A DNA stretch of 64,000 nt from Edolisoma coerulescens (GCA_013397115.1 VWZW01001369.1:744001-808000), one strand, 5' to 3'. Positions 1-12,512 are shown, numbered from the stretch's first letter. Numbers and translations are program-made. The notes: generated by a model from the sequence alone, not told the origin.

Positions 1-1663
1 ACCCTTTTGGACTGCTTGAATCTGTAGGACAGAGTATAATGGGAATGTTATCTCCCTGTGGAGAGAGAAACTCTCCCTCAAAAATAATACAAAATATTTG
101 CAAGTATTATACATGAAAGGCTGCTTTGTCAAAATGGAGATCTGCCCTCTTAGCATGGAAATCTAGATGGACTTCAGGCATGCAGGAAAACATTGCTTCT
201 TCTTTCTGCTCAGTTCTATCCCAAAATCAGCACCTAAGCCAGTTAAAAACAGTCCAGCCCACGTGGTAGTCTGCTGAGGGAAGGTTTCAGAAACTGTATC
301 TTACAGTTTTATTATGTTCCTATCGCTGTGGTAACAAAGTACCGCACAAATTAAGTGCCACAAATTCACAACTGAATACTGTCCTTCACTACCAGCTTGC
401 CATATAGTTGGTCTTCACAAAGTCAGCACACGAGTGCTCCTGATCTCCCAATCCAGGTCTTTCTTACAATGCAGTAGCAGCATAGGCTCTGGTTGCTGTT
501 TAGGGGGCTTATACAGTGATAAGGAGCCTCACAGAAATGATATCTGTGCAGGTAATGCAGGTATGGTCTCTACCACAAAAGTCTTGCAGTCAAAATTTAC
601 AATGGAGGACTGTCACAGTAGCTGTGACAGTTGAGGGATGGCAGTCCCCATCATCTGCAAAATGAGTCAGAAGCACAAGAAACACAAATTGGCCACTATG
701 GAGTATAACTCCCAGGAAATACGTGATTTTGAGAAAGATGAAAGAGAGGCTTTGTGTTTGTTTAAAGCCCTGCTTCCAGGAGTTAGGGAAAAAAGTATAA
801 AGACATTTTAAGGAAAATTCAACTGAAGAAGAGCTGGAAACACTAATTAGAGGCAGGGGTTGGTGCCACCGAAGAACTTAAGAAGTGCAAGGATTTATGT
901 AATTAGGAGTTTTAAAAGGAAAGAAAAGCTGGGGGTGTTTAATGCAGCAGAAGGTGGAGAGGCAGCAGAAAGAAACAAAGTGGGAAAGAGATACTCAGGA
1001 TCATAAGCTGGAAAGATGACCTATAAAACAGATTTTGGAAGCAGGATATAGAACCTTTGTCAAAACTGAAGGTTAGCATCTTGTGGCAGCCAGCCTGTGA
1101 GATGAAGAGAATTTTAGTTGCATGGAGAAAGAGGAAAAGTCACTCTGGACAAGAAGGAGCTGCCAGATTTAAAGTGCCTGGACCTTTGTGAAAATTAGAT
1201 GTGACAATTTCCTCCATTTTTATTTTAAATAATGTATGAAGTAAATGCTAAAAGGTGAGACCTCCTGCAAAATTAGGAGGAGAAAAGCCCAGATTATTGT
1301 AATAAATTTGTGATGGTCTCCAGGCACACCAGCTAATTATGGCACTTGTGACAGTCTTGTCAGGACAGTGCTGTGAAAACTCAAGGTGGCTGACCTATAA
1401 GCCAGTGACAACACAAGTTATTTTAATGAAGTGTTGTTCATACAAACTAGCAAGAAACAAGTCAGAGCAGAGAGCACCTGCATTAGATTTAGTGGCATCT
1501 TCATTCAGTTCACTCCTGTAGGCTGTGCTCCCCAGAGTCCATTTCATGCACTGCCTGGGCACTGTTTGACCAGTGCTGCACAGCAACAGACCCCACTGGG
1601 ATCCCACTGCCCCTTGGAAGGATTGCATGTAAAACATACAGCTTCCCAAAGGTGATGGAGAAT
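1..1663. other. Noncoding intergenic DNA
   Basis: I see no supported gene here. The stretch is moderately AT-rich and holds only short chance reading frames. The one structured item is a perfect inverted repeat at 610-630, with 9-base arms and a 3-base loop. A 57-codon ATG frame at 638-811 is discussed under rejected items. Confidence 0.5.
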
Positions 1664-1809
1664 GGGATCATGAGCAAATATTGTTGGAGCATGGTGCTGA
1701 TAACACCAACGCCAAGGTGGGTTCGATCCCCATTCACTTAAGAGCTGGACTCAATGATCCTCGTGGGTCCCCTCCAATTCAGAATATTCTGTGACTGTGG
1801 TTCTGTGAG
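1664..1809 (+). mobile_element. tRNA-Ile-headed SINE with CR1 tail (TguSINE1-like)
   Basis: The 5' half resembles a tRNA-Ile gene. It keeps the anticodon-arm region (about 1687-1705) and an intact RNA polymerase III B box, GGTTCGATCC, at 1720-1729. The 3' half (about 1740-1808) matches the CR1 3' tail, with the 'agctggactcaatgatcc' block and terminal degenerate copies of the ATTCTGTGA octamer motif. This tRNA-Ile plus CR1 composite is the structure of TguSINE1, known from passerine birds. The first 25 bases are diverged, so the left boundary is approximate. The element is noncoding and would have been moved by CR1 LINE machinery. Confidence 0.72.
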
Positions 1810-4754
1810 ATGTGCTGGATGGAGGCAGTGCTCTCTAAGGGCTGAACAGTCTCTTTGAAACATGGAGTTTTGAGGTACCAGAGCTGGATGCAAGGAGGCA
1901 CAACAGAGAGGGATGGGGGAGAAGATGATATGAAGAGGAAGGCAGTGGACTGAGATGATTCAGCTGGACACACAGAGAAGCAGGTTCAGATCTGAGCAGA
2001 AGGAAGTCAGTCTGACACAGAAAGAAAGTGTCATCCCTACAAAGCTGGTAACCAGAACTGCACAGAATTTAATGGTAAGAGGTCCTAGTACCCCACTGAA
2101 CTCTCAAATTAATTATTGTTTTGGTCTATATGTAACTGTGGATTATTACAAGATAAGTCTGATTGCATCACTAATGAGTTGATCCCAAAATACATGCAAT
2201 ATTGCAACTAACTTTATTCAGATTTTATATCCTTTGGTTATATATCTTACTCAGGATTTAAAGATCAGATTTAAAAACCCATGGATTTCAAGCCTGGGAT
2301 ACACTCATGTCCTCTAACCTCAAGTTTGAAATTAAGTACCTAACCCCTTTGTCTAACTGATGAAAATAAGAAGTTGATTCACATTCCCATTTTTATTTCT
2401 AAGTTTATATAATAAACATTCACCAGTCGCAAGCTATTCTAGCAGGACTTAATTTATTTGTACAGAAATTTCCAGAATATGTATATTTTACGTTTCTCTT
2501 TTATAAGGAGAAGCATATAAAATGTGGTAAAATGGACAGGACTTTCAGTGTGATTCAGTTTATTACAGTAAGAGGTTAAAAAGTAAGTAATCCCACATTA
2601 CTTGCTGAAGTATTTACAATATTTCTGAAATTCCTCTTGCAGTTACAGTCATCCAGAATGGATGTGTCTTTAAGATTTATAAAAAGCAATATACAATATA
2701 AATAAGTGCATATACCCAGGGAGAAAGGTCCCTGAGGAGTGATTCAGAAGACAAATTCACTGCAAAGTAATTTTTTTCTGGTGAAAGTTTCACTTGACAG
2801 AGTCCCTGCTAAGAAAAATCTCTTTCAGAAAAAAAAGTTTGTGAGTGATACAGTCCTAAGGAAAGCCCCTGATAATTCCAGCTTCCTGTGTTCACAAAAC
2901 AAGGCTCTCATAATTGCATGTGGTGCTCCAAGCATCCCAAAGGAGGTGACACTAAGCCCTCATTCCTCCACACCAATTAAATGAAACAAAATCTCTATCA
3001 TCTTAGACCCACCATTTCACCTAGTGCCTCCAGTTCATAGATAGCTACTTTGCCATAGAAGAACCTCATGCTGTAAGAAAATATTTCAGTCGATTTCTCA
3101 GTTGTTGTTGAGAACAAGAAGAGGAAAGATGGAAAGCCAGTAAATCAGAATAACTGGTGTCATCACAAGAAGCTCCTTTTAACAAGAGCAACAGCAGAGA
3201 AAAGAGACTACCAGGCAGAAGAGAAGGGAGCATATTCTGAACATTCTTCAGGGTAGAACAGATCAGGAGGTGTAGGACAGGGTCATTCAAGGAACAGGCA
3301 GATATCCTCAGCTGCATCAGAATGAAGGAAGGAACTTCCCAGCAGTGATATGTACCCGTTGGGTAACGTCTTCCTATTTATTTACTCCATGACAGAGATA
3401 CTCCTGGTGCTGTCTCTCTCTAGATTATGGGTCATTCTGGACTTTCAAACCAGCAGTGTTGTAGCGCCCAACCATTGCTGTAAACCTGATCCTTCTCCAG
3501 TGTGCTCCAAGGCACAGCAACCACAGACCTCCTGCTGCTCTTACAGGGTTCATTCGATTCTGCAGCTCCAGATACTGTACAGAGATGAACATTTTCTGTC
3601 ATTTAACCAAGTTCAGTGTGGGGTGGTGTCTAAATCTGGGATTCTTTTTATTGTTTACTAAAACCAGGATGATTCCACAGCATCACTCTATTTTTTTTCA
3701 ACTTTTACACTGAGGATTAGAGGTTGGCCTTGGGAAGTGATAGCCAGTGACCTAGCAGGGCTTTCTGTGGTGCAGTGTTGTCCAAAGATTATCTATCTTT
3801 TCAGATAAACAACTCAGCTGCTGTGATTCATGGTCTGTGTTTGATGTCAACAAGAACATTGGTCCCAGTAATGACAAACAGCTCAGGCTGCTTCTAGCCT
3901 TCTGCCCAGCTGAGCAGCTTTCATGATGAGTAAATGAGCACAGTTTTGTATCATAGATCTTCAGAGAATAACTTGAAGAGAAGACTTGCTTTACTGTGTT
4001 CAAAATGAACTAAAAAGATACCAGATACTTTGGTTTTTGCTGCAAGTCCCAGTTCCCCAGTTATGCTCCTTGCTGCTTCAGTATTCTCCTTCATTAAGTG
4101 TATTTTTGTCTGTCTTAATTTGGCTGAAGCCATGTATCTGTATTTTAGAATAAGAGTTCATTACGTAATGCAAGTAGGGAATGAAAGGAAAAATATATTT
4201 TTAATCTATTTGGTGTACTGAAAAGAATGTCAGGAAGGAAATTTGTAATAAAAGACAGTTTTATGGCTCCTTTTCTTGCTTCACAACATGATCTAATTAT
4301 GTACTCATTCAAATGACAGTTCCCTTGTGATTCTCATTTAAGAGAAGTGCTAACCAATGCAATGATCAAAACCAACACTGTAGAACAATTCCATCATATT
4401 CAGGATACAAGTCCATCATGGGACTGTCTGATCACCACATTTGCTGGTGTCTAGCCTGAGGGCATCAAATACCTTCTCTGTCTGACACATTTATGTCTAT
4501 TTGCAGAGTCTATCTATTCATGTTTTCCAAAGTTTAAAAATCTGCTCTTTTGAAAAGAAAAACCTTGCCTCATGAATGAAAATTAAGCCAGCACCGTGCT
4601 TTTCTTCCACTGTCTGAGCACCCTGGTGGTGCAGCCAGGCCGTGGACAGGCAGCTGGAGCTCCCCCTGCATGGCTGTGATCCGGCACAGGGCTCGTGTGC
4701 CTGCCCCAGGAGTAGCAAATGGAGAACACTGGTTCAAGGTTCATGGACAGCAAA

Positions 4755-4778
4755 GCTCACCTTCGAGTGAAGGTGAGC
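4755..4778. repeat. Perfect inverted repeat (10-base arms, 4-base loop)
   Basis: The left arm GCTCACCTTC (4755-4764) and right arm GAAGGTGAGC (4769-4778) are exact reverse complements around the loop GAGT. The right arm also reads as a consensus 5' splice site on the plus strand. No function is known. Confidence 0.6.
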
Positions 4779-5324
4779 AATAGGAGTTGAAGGGGTTCAT
4801 TTATTTACCTCCCTACTCCCCCAATGGTTTCCAAACTCTATTTATTCTCTGAGAGTGTTTGAGTTGCCAAATTCAGCAATATATGTCTAAAAACATCACT
4901 GACTTCCTGTACTCTTTCAAATGAAAGCAGAGAGATTTCTATCTTCCTCTGTTTAAATCTGATTTATAACACAGTCTAACAAAGGATCTAGAAACATTTT
5001 GAATGCCATGTGAATGTGAAAACAAGTAAGAGCCTAAATTCTTGTAATTCCAGTCTGAGAAACTACACAGATAACATACTATATAGATAACATTTTAAAT
5101 TTATTCATTATATTCTGATAATTTTTCATATAAGTAATTACATTAATAAACTCAGCATAGTCCTTTGAAGTTCAATTTAGAAAGTACCATGTTATCTGCA
5201 TGTAATAAACCTCATGTATCTATCCTCCCTCTTCTACTATCATGTCTAGCGACTACTATTACAAGCTTTTAAAAATATTCCTCTGCTCAGTTTAATAGGG
5301 ATTTTTACAGTATCATTACACATT

Positions 5325-5340
5325 CTAATTGGGCAATTAG
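5325..5340. promoter_or_regulatory. Palindromic homeodomain-type motif
   Basis: CTAATTG (5325-5331) and CAATTAG (5334-5340) form a two-base-spaced palindrome of TAATTG cores. A third TAATTG core lies about 15 bases downstream, after 'gccac'. Such arrangements are typical of homeodomain dimer sites. This is motif evidence only and nothing shows the site is used. Confidence 0.25.
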
Positions 5341-6036
5341 GGGTTTCATGCCACTAATTGAAATGCAGGGCGAGTGACTGAGCTAGTGTAAATTATGTAA
5401 AAAGAAATGAGCCAAAAGGATGGTCACAGTTTTACCTATATAGAGTGATGAAACCCAGAGTCAAGTGTCAGGCATGGCTGGCACTGCAGCCCAGAGCAAA
5501 GCCCCTGAACAAACTGCATCTGATCAAAAATTAACCCATGGAAAAAGAGATTCTCCAAATTTCTCTGTGAAGATGGGTTTGCACCATCCCTCACTACTAT
5601 TTCAATTTTGAGGCCCAAACCCCCTTGTGCTAGAGGATTTCTTGCATCCAACAATTTTATTGCCCGTTTTGGAATATTTTCAGCCTGGGCAGCTTTGGCT
5701 AACTATCACATTCTATGTTTGATGAGGGGGCTAGCTCAGCATTGGGATAATCTTGAATTCTCCTTTTTCACTTTCATGGCCCCATATTAGAGCATTAAAC
5801 AGCCCATATGGGTGCCCATATGAATTGTAAGCTCTAGGGGAAAACATTCACTTTTTTTGGTAGTATCAAGCACATTACAGTCTGATGAAGCTGGTGCTTC
5901 TGATATTCCAAGAACATGGACATTTAATAAAGACAAGAGTCATAATGGCTGAGGGGTACTACCTTAGGAATAGATTCCTATGTTGATCTGTTTGTTATTT
6001 GAAACATGACTTTTTTTCATATTATTTTCCTCACAG

Positions 6037-6089
6037 ATGGGAATGGCAATTTTGATTACAGGGAAATTGGAGATGCGCTTGGATCCTGA
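6037..6089 (+). CDS. Orphan exon-like segment encoding half of an EF-hand, then stop
   Basis: A strong 3' splice site (pyrimidine-rich 6009-6034, AG at 6035-6036) is followed by an open stretch entered in phase 1. If the upstream exon supplies a G, it reads DGNGNFDYREIGDALGS and then TGA at 6087-6089. This fits EF-hand loop positions 3-12: acidic residue at 3, N at 5, G at 6, hydrophobic F at 8, D at 9 and the invariant E at 12, followed by the start of the exit helix. I could not find the partner exon carrying loop positions 1-2 and the entering helix in the upstream 6 kb. It could be the terminal exon of an unrecognised plus-strand calcium-binding gene, a pseudogene relic, or chance. Gene identity is unknown. 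Confidence 0.3.
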
Positions 6090-9000
6090 CTAACTCAGGA
6101 TAATTTGGATATTTCCCCCTTAGAAATCATAGTCTATCTGATCCCACTGACTCAAATTCAGCCTACACCCAGTTGATCCACAGTCCTGTGAATCAACTTC
6201 ATTTTGAGGACAGAGCTGAGCGCTGAAATGAAGTCTGTGTTTCAGCAGGAGCTGCTCAGAGCATCAGCTAGTCATGACTTTAGCAACCCAGGATAGATGT
6301 TCAGTCTGTTTAAAAAGATAAAAGCAAACTCTCTAAATGTTTTTATTCTTTGTTATTTGTGTATGAAGCTCCCTTGCAGCAGCAAGAGACACTCAGGAGG
6401 ATGACACTGCCGTGATGACATTTGGATCTTTGCAAAAGTTCCATCAGACCAACAGTAACCCTTGAGGGAAAACTTGGGGATATAACTGAGACCAGGAAGT
6501 CTAAAACTCAGAAAGAAGTTGTCCCTCCTAATCCACAGCATCTGATCTCTGCTGGTGAGTACTGAAGAATGGAAATGCTTTTCCAGAACACAGACTGTCA
6601 GGAGCTCACTCTGCACATGGTATTGCATCTATGGGGAGGCCTGAAGGAGCCATCTCTTCACCAGCTTGCCCAGAAATGCAGCCATGACAAAATGGTGCCA
6701 TGCAAATCCACGTGCTTCCTCTTCCTTTTCAACTGCAATGAAAGCAACGCAGCCATACCAGCAACCGTGTCCCAGGAATGAGCTGAGGCTGAGCCTTTGT
6801 CCTGCTCACTCTGGCCCTGTGCTGTTCAAGTAAAGCATCAAAGCACTGCACTGGTCTGCTGCAACAATGACAGCTCTGCCATAAACCATCTTTTTAAAAA
6901 TAAGCTACTCAGTGCTTGTAAAGAAAATCTATTAGGAGTCAAACGGATTTTTCCTGTGTGCTCACTATCACCTTCTTACAACCCAGGAGGTCCGGGAGGC
7001 AGGATTTCCCTTTGCAGATGCCATGCTTACTCTTTTCCACAGCAGGCTCAATTGTCCAGTGCAACTGATATGAATTCACACCACAGTGATCTAGGCTATT
7101 GCAATTTCAAGAACATACGTAAAGAAGAATGCAGCATTAAAGAAAACAAGGTACTGCAATACAAGAGGCAAAATTGTCGTCTTGGAGATTACCACCTTGA
7201 AATATTGCAAACCCTCTTTTGCCAGGACTGAGAACTTAGATCATCTGGTAACAAGAATTGTGACTTTCATGAAAAGGAAAAACAATGAAACAAAGTAATG
7301 GGAGCTTAAAGGCCTCTCCTTGAGGGCAAGAGTGGTATGTGTGTGTGATTCCTGAATTGATAGACGGGAAATGAGTAACTAGGGCTGGTCTGAGAACACC
7401 AAGTAGCAGATACTATTTCAAGCCAGGTGACCATTAGGGGTATAGGAAAGGTTGCCCTTGGGATGCAGGTCAGAGAAGTATTGAGCTTAGTAACTGTGAC
7501 AGAAACAGTGGTATGAAAATCCATATCAATTTGGGTAATTAAACATTTCCTAATCCTTTTTGCCATGCTGCTACTTGACAACTCCTTGCAGAGATTGGAC
7601 TGAAGGTCAATTTAAAAAGAAAGAAAAACAACGGCCAAGCCTCTGGACCAACTGTAAATATTGTTATCTTCTTCTTGCATCTTACTTCAGCATGTTAATA
7701 CACAAACAGATTCAAGCTTACAGGGTTCTCAAAGTGACTTTGCTTAGTCTATCACCCATTTATCTGCCATGCCAGCACTTGACTCAAAGTGACAGCTCAA
7801 AAACTCTGCCCTCTATTACTTTTTCTTGTTTAAAAGCAACTGCTATATCAGCAAGAGAAAAGTCACTCAATTTGATTAATAATACATACTGATGGTCGAG
7901 ACATTCTGTCAGAAAACTGATAAATTGTTAAGCTGCTGAAATCCACCTGCAGGTTTCCTTAGGCCTAGATGTACCTTCTCACCTTCCTGCTTTGTGGAAG
8001 CTCACTTAAGACACCACTAAATATTTTCTCTGTAAACTGTGTAAGAGAGGAAAAAAGAAAGTTTGTGATTTTCAGCCAGCTTTCCTATAAACAAACACTA
8101 AGCCTGGTTATTGATGCAGCAAGTGAATCAACCTGGGAATTTTTGATGTAGCAATTCAGTGTAGTTGCATATTTTCATTTCTATTAAAGTTGACAGGACA
8201 TATGAAAATACAAAAATGCAAATCTCATCAAAGGTGTGCAAAGGAGAACACCATTTGCTGATCACTGCTCTAGTGTTTTCCACTATTTATTCCCTTTTGC
8301 CTCTCTTCACAACTCACAACTCTTTTGGTTCGTGGATGGTTTGGCTCCTTCACTGCTTGCACATACCCCAGCCTTCACCACTTCACCATGGCTTAAAACA
8401 GCAACAAGGAGTCAAACTGGGACAAAGAATTTTGTTCTCATCTCTGACATTTAACATCTCTTGTAGGAACTCAGCATCAGAAAAGAAAGTAGAGATTGTT
8501 TTTCTTGATAACTAAGGTGTGTTGTTGAGGACAAATGCACTTGAACTCACACAAAACCAGAGACACACGACGAGACCTAGCCAGGAAGCTAACGCCGAGT
8601 TGACAAAATAAAACTCTGGGCTTGAGAGCCAATGTACACTTCTACACATTTAAACATTTGATCCTCTCATGCCAAGTCCAAAGCCTTAATGATGCCACAA
8701 TAAAGACTGAATGTATTTGCTCAGCCAGATATTGAGGATAAACCATGTGAAGCCATTAAAACAAAAAAAGGTTTCCAATGTTGCTTGAAGGTATCAGAAT
8801 CGTGACCCTTTCTTTTAAGTTTTGGGCAAAGGAGCATTTGAGGAATGGTCTCAGAGGATTCTGTCAAGCGCCACCAAGCAGAAACACAACTTTAGGAATA
8901 CTCTGGAGATATTTACACTTCAGTCCTGATGTGACACTTTCTACATACTTCTGACAAGTTCCTTCCTCTCTGCCCTTCAAGTGGCTGTTCTAGCACCCAC

Positions 9001-11361
9001 AGAAAGGATAAATCAATCAACAGCTAGCTTGGCCCTGCTGCCTTTGGAAAGATGAAAGCCTGTGTGAGCCTTGAGAAGCTTCTACCCATGTAACCTCCCC
9101 AACTCATGCTCTGAAGCACAGGTAGTCAGTGATGCTGGCTGGTTAGAACCCCAAAACCAAAGGTGATAAAGCCCAGATTCAGGCAGGAACTGTGGGCACA
9201 GGCACATGCAATTGCTGCCCACTTCACTGTCTCCCCAGACTATCGACTTCCCCACTCCCCATCATTTCTTCTCAAAATGTCTTTCATCCTCTCTGTTCCC
9301 ATTTGGCCCCTGACACTCAGAAAGACAGCAAGAAAAGCATCCTAGCTGTTTCTGTCCCACTTCTCTCTGGACCAGCTCAAATCTAGGGAACTGCACGTTC
9401 AGCAGCTCAGCTGGGGCATCCTAGGGCTGCAAGCCACTGGCACACAGCCCACAGCCACTCCTCATGCACCTGCTTGGCGTAACAAGAAACTTTGAAAGGA
9501 TACCTATGTACGGGAGTCTGAAACAAAGATACCCTAAGAAAAAATAATTGACCATTTCCCAAAGTTACTTTTGTACATCTACTTAATAATCAAATAACAA
9601 TTAAAAAAGACATGGTACAGACAGCTAAATGGAGTCATCGTCAAATCCAAGACTCCTGAAGTGGCAACAATGTTCCTGCATTAAGAAAAGTTAAAACAAC
9701 ATGCTTCAATCTACTAAAATTTTCTTTACTTATATAAATTCCACCCAGCCATACCACTCTCAAACCTGTCCCACCTGAGTTTTGAGTACTGGGGGCTATT
9801 CTGTGGAAAGATAAACCCAAATTTTAATTTTTTCACCTCCCAGACTGCTCTTCTTTTCAGAAAGCAATACCTTCACTACTAAAATTAACAAGCAATAACC
9901 ACTAAAAGTGCAAATACAGAGGAAAGGGAATAGACTGTGAATGAAGGGGAAATCAGAAAAACATGATAACCAGAGATACAGCTCTCAGGCCTAGGTTATG
10001 CTGTTTCCCTATTTTTATTTTGTTATTATGTTGCATACCTTTTCTTTGTTGGAAAAGCGTGGAGGAGGGGAAGCTCACAGTGAGGATGATAAATGCCTTT
10101 GTTCATACACATGAGAAACGAAGATACAATGATACCTCTTTCTACAGCTGTTTTCCCAATTACTTGTGGCTCCACTGAAATACAAAGGCAAGCAACCCTT
10201 CTAGTGGTACGCCAACATAAGAAATAGTGACATACAGAAAAGCGGAGAAGGTAATTAATATATTGAAATAAGGGTATTTTCCATCCAATTATTTGCTCCA
10301 ATGAACACAGAAAAGAAGGGTTAAATAATCTGAAAAGTCTGGGGGTTTTGTGAGGATTTTTGCATTTTCTATTAAGCTCTAAGGCTGGTGTCCACAGTAG
10401 TCTCATTAAATTAATAGCCTTAAACTGTGTAAGCAAAAATATACCATATTAGATGTCCAACTTCACATTTTGCATAAGCTACAGACTAAAGTTAAGGCTT
10501 AATATAAGGCAAATTTGACCACAGTCATCACCTTTTTATGTCCACAACTGCAACTTAGGAATGTTAATTCTCCTGTTTCCTTTTCTCAAAATATTTTGGT
10601 TCTCCAAATACTTTATCATCTTTGAAATTGTAAGAAAGGTAGTCCCTCCCCCCCTTTTTGATAGAATACATGACAGCCCTTCCTACATTGTAGCAGGTGC
10701 TGAAGAAAAATGCTTTTCTATTAAGTCAGGAATGTCACTACTTGGGTCGTGAGACAGCAGGCAGACCTTCATCATTTTTGCAAAAGTTATCTCCAGGGAA
10801 AACCATCAGCATGTTTCATTTCCACACTATCAACTCACTCTTATCACAGACCATCATTCTTCTAAGACAGGCATTTGAATAATACTTCAGATTTGACAAT
10901 GGCTGACAAAGAAGCACGAAATTAAACACAGTGACTACTAATAAAGTGCTAACTATGAGTTAAGGAAAAAAGGAAAAAGAAAAAAACAGACCAATATTTC
11001 ATTAACACTAATTACAAAACAGATTCAGGAAGTGGGAAACCTATTTTTATATAAACTCCTGAGAAACTCTATACAGAGAAACAGTTTGCAGAGGTAAAGC
11101 CAGTGAAAGAACACTGTACCAAAACCAGTGATAAATGATACTTACTAAACCCAAGTAGAGGCAGGTTCTTTGACACTACAAGGAATGGCAATTCACATCC
11201 TCACCCACAGGCATAATCTAATTCCTGCCACAGACAACCAGCAAAAATGCATCTTTTTCCTTCTCCCAAAGTCATACTGGGTAACTTCTTTGAAACAAAG
11301 CTAATTTAAAATGGTATGGAACAACAGAAGTACACAGAATCATATTCAAGATGTTAAAGAG
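6090..11361. other. Noncoding DNA downstream of the PTTG1IP2-like gene
   Basis: I recognise no gene, RNA gene or mobile element. The reading frames present are short, with no splice-consistent or family-like sequence. The stretch lies between the orphan EF-hand-like segment and the most distal plausible poly(A) signal of the PTTG1IP2-like gene. Confidence 0.45.
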
Positions 11362-11367
11362 TTTATT
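11362..11367 (-). terminator. Candidate distal poly(A) signal AATAAA for the PTTG1IP2-like gene
   Basis: TTTATT on the plus strand reads AATAAA on the gene strand, about 1.5 kb downstream of the stop codon. If used, the 3'UTR would include the whole 11644-12124 LTR remnant in antisense orientation. It competes with the nearer signals at 12477-12482 and 12507-12512. Confidence 0.3.
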
Positions 11368-11643
11368 TTAGGAATGTGGACAAAAAATAACACAAACATC
11401 TTCAATACTGTACATTTGTTTAACAGATAACAAACAGCAAGGGAGGTGATTTAAAGTGTACAGAATAAATGGGAACGTATAATTAGACTGGGGCACAGAG
11501 GAGCTCTTTGCTTGTCACATCATACTGGTAAGCTACTAAAAGTGCTCAAGGAAACACCTCTATGAAAAGAAAGACAGGAAATAAATCACATTATGGCAAT
11601 ATCAAAAGAACAATAAAAGCTTAAAAAAATACTGCCTTCTCAC

Positions 11644-12124
11644 TGTATTGGGTCTGGCAGGGACTGAGGTAACTTTCTTCATAGCAGCCCTTACGGTGCT
11701 GCTTTGCTTTGGATTGGGGCAGGAACAGTGCTGGTAACACACCAGTGCTTTGGCTTTTGCTGAGCATGGCTTGCACGGCATCAGGGTTTCATTTTTCCCC
11801 CACTCTGCCTGCTCCAGCAAGTAGGCCAGGGGTGAGCAAGAAGCTGGGAGACGACACGGTTGGGACAGCTGGCCAAAACTGACCAAAACTGACCCTATTC
11901 CAGGCTCACCAAGAAAAACAGAGGGGAGGCTGGGCAGAGATGTGCTTCTGGGAGGTAGCAATGGCCTTTGCAGCATTTGTTCCCACTACCCTCCTTTCCT
12001 TCACTCACCGTGCCTTTATCTCAACCCTTTGCTGTTCCCATTCCCTCCCACATCCCCCCAAGGGAGGGAGGAAGCAGCTGGGCAGTGCTTAAGCTGCTGG
12101 CCAGGGTCAGCCCTGGTAAACTGC
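11644..12124 (+). mobile_element. Solo LTR remnant of an avian endogenous retrovirus (copy 1)
   Basis: This stretch shares ordered blocks with the copy at about 30801-31390. Shared blocks include GCTGGTAACACACCAGTG, then 'tttggct.ttgctga', a GC-rich middle, TTTATCTCAA (12015-12024) and a terminal purine-rich 'ggaggaagcagctg' block. It also matches my memory of a common bird LTR ending in a 'gctgctggc.ggggt.aa' motif. Ends TG (11644-11645) and CA near 12124 are plausible, but no convincing target-site duplication is visible. No gag, pol or env sequence adjoins it. It lies between the PTTG1IP2-like stop codon and the distal poly(A) signal. The exact family was not determined. Confidence 0.6.
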
Positions 12125-12506
12125 AGAATATGGGCAACTTTATACTTTTTTTTCAATATACATTAAGTTTGCAGAAGAAAAGTGTTCACTTAGGTTTCTT
12201 AAATTTAGGAACACATAACTACGTTTGTTTCAAGAATGACCTTCTTCCAATTTTGTTAACTGGTTTCTTTTTCACATCAGTGCTATATCCAATGTACTTA
12301 TTCTCACAACTGAATTTAATTATTCAAAGACAAATATGCTCCTCTATGTCAACCCTTACATATTACACTCTTGGAAGATCTTTTTCCAGACAAAAAAACC
12401 TCCACCCACAAGAATGGACATGATGTATTTTTCATCAACTATTTCTGCTATGTGGAGCTGTGTTTCCATGTTGCTTTTTATTTTACATATATATATCTAT
12501 AATCTC

Positions 12507-12512
12507 TTTATT
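12507..12512 (-). terminator. Candidate proximal poly(A) signal AATAAA for the PTTG1IP2-like gene
   Basis: AATAAA on the minus strand lies about 350 bases downstream of the stop codon at 12862-12864. A second AATAAA follows at 12477-12482. These would give a short 3'UTR free of the LTR. No downstream GU-rich element was scored. Confidence 0.35.

Larger units (their letters stand above)
1810..6036. other. Noncoding intergenic DNA
   Basis: No gene is supported. Open frames here are short, lack coherent splice context and resemble no family I know. Two structured spots are a 10-base-arm hairpin at 4755-4778 and an AT-rich block at 5040-5410. The latter contains a homeodomain-type palindrome (5325-5340). 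Confidence 0.5.

Noticed and set aside
638..811. 57-codon ATG frame with lysine-rich start and a charged helix-like middle (plus strand)
   Set aside because: It is protein-like in composition, but matches no family I know and has no splice or promoter context. Frames of this length are common by chance.
2010..2075. GTAAGAGG donor at 2075 as partner for the EF-hand-like exon
   Set aside because: Phase fits, but the peptide before it has no EF-hand helix and lacks the position-1 Asp.
4660..4770. Possible plus-strand exon ending at a GTGAGC donor, which would join in phase to the EF-hand-like exon at 6037
   Set aside because: The joined peptide lacks the Asp at loop position 1 and any entering helix. 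The donor is also the arm of a hairpin, and the peptide resembles nothing known.
11602..11976. 124-codon minus-strand frame
   Set aside because: It runs antisense through the LTR remnant with low-complexity composition, so it is a by-product of the repeat.
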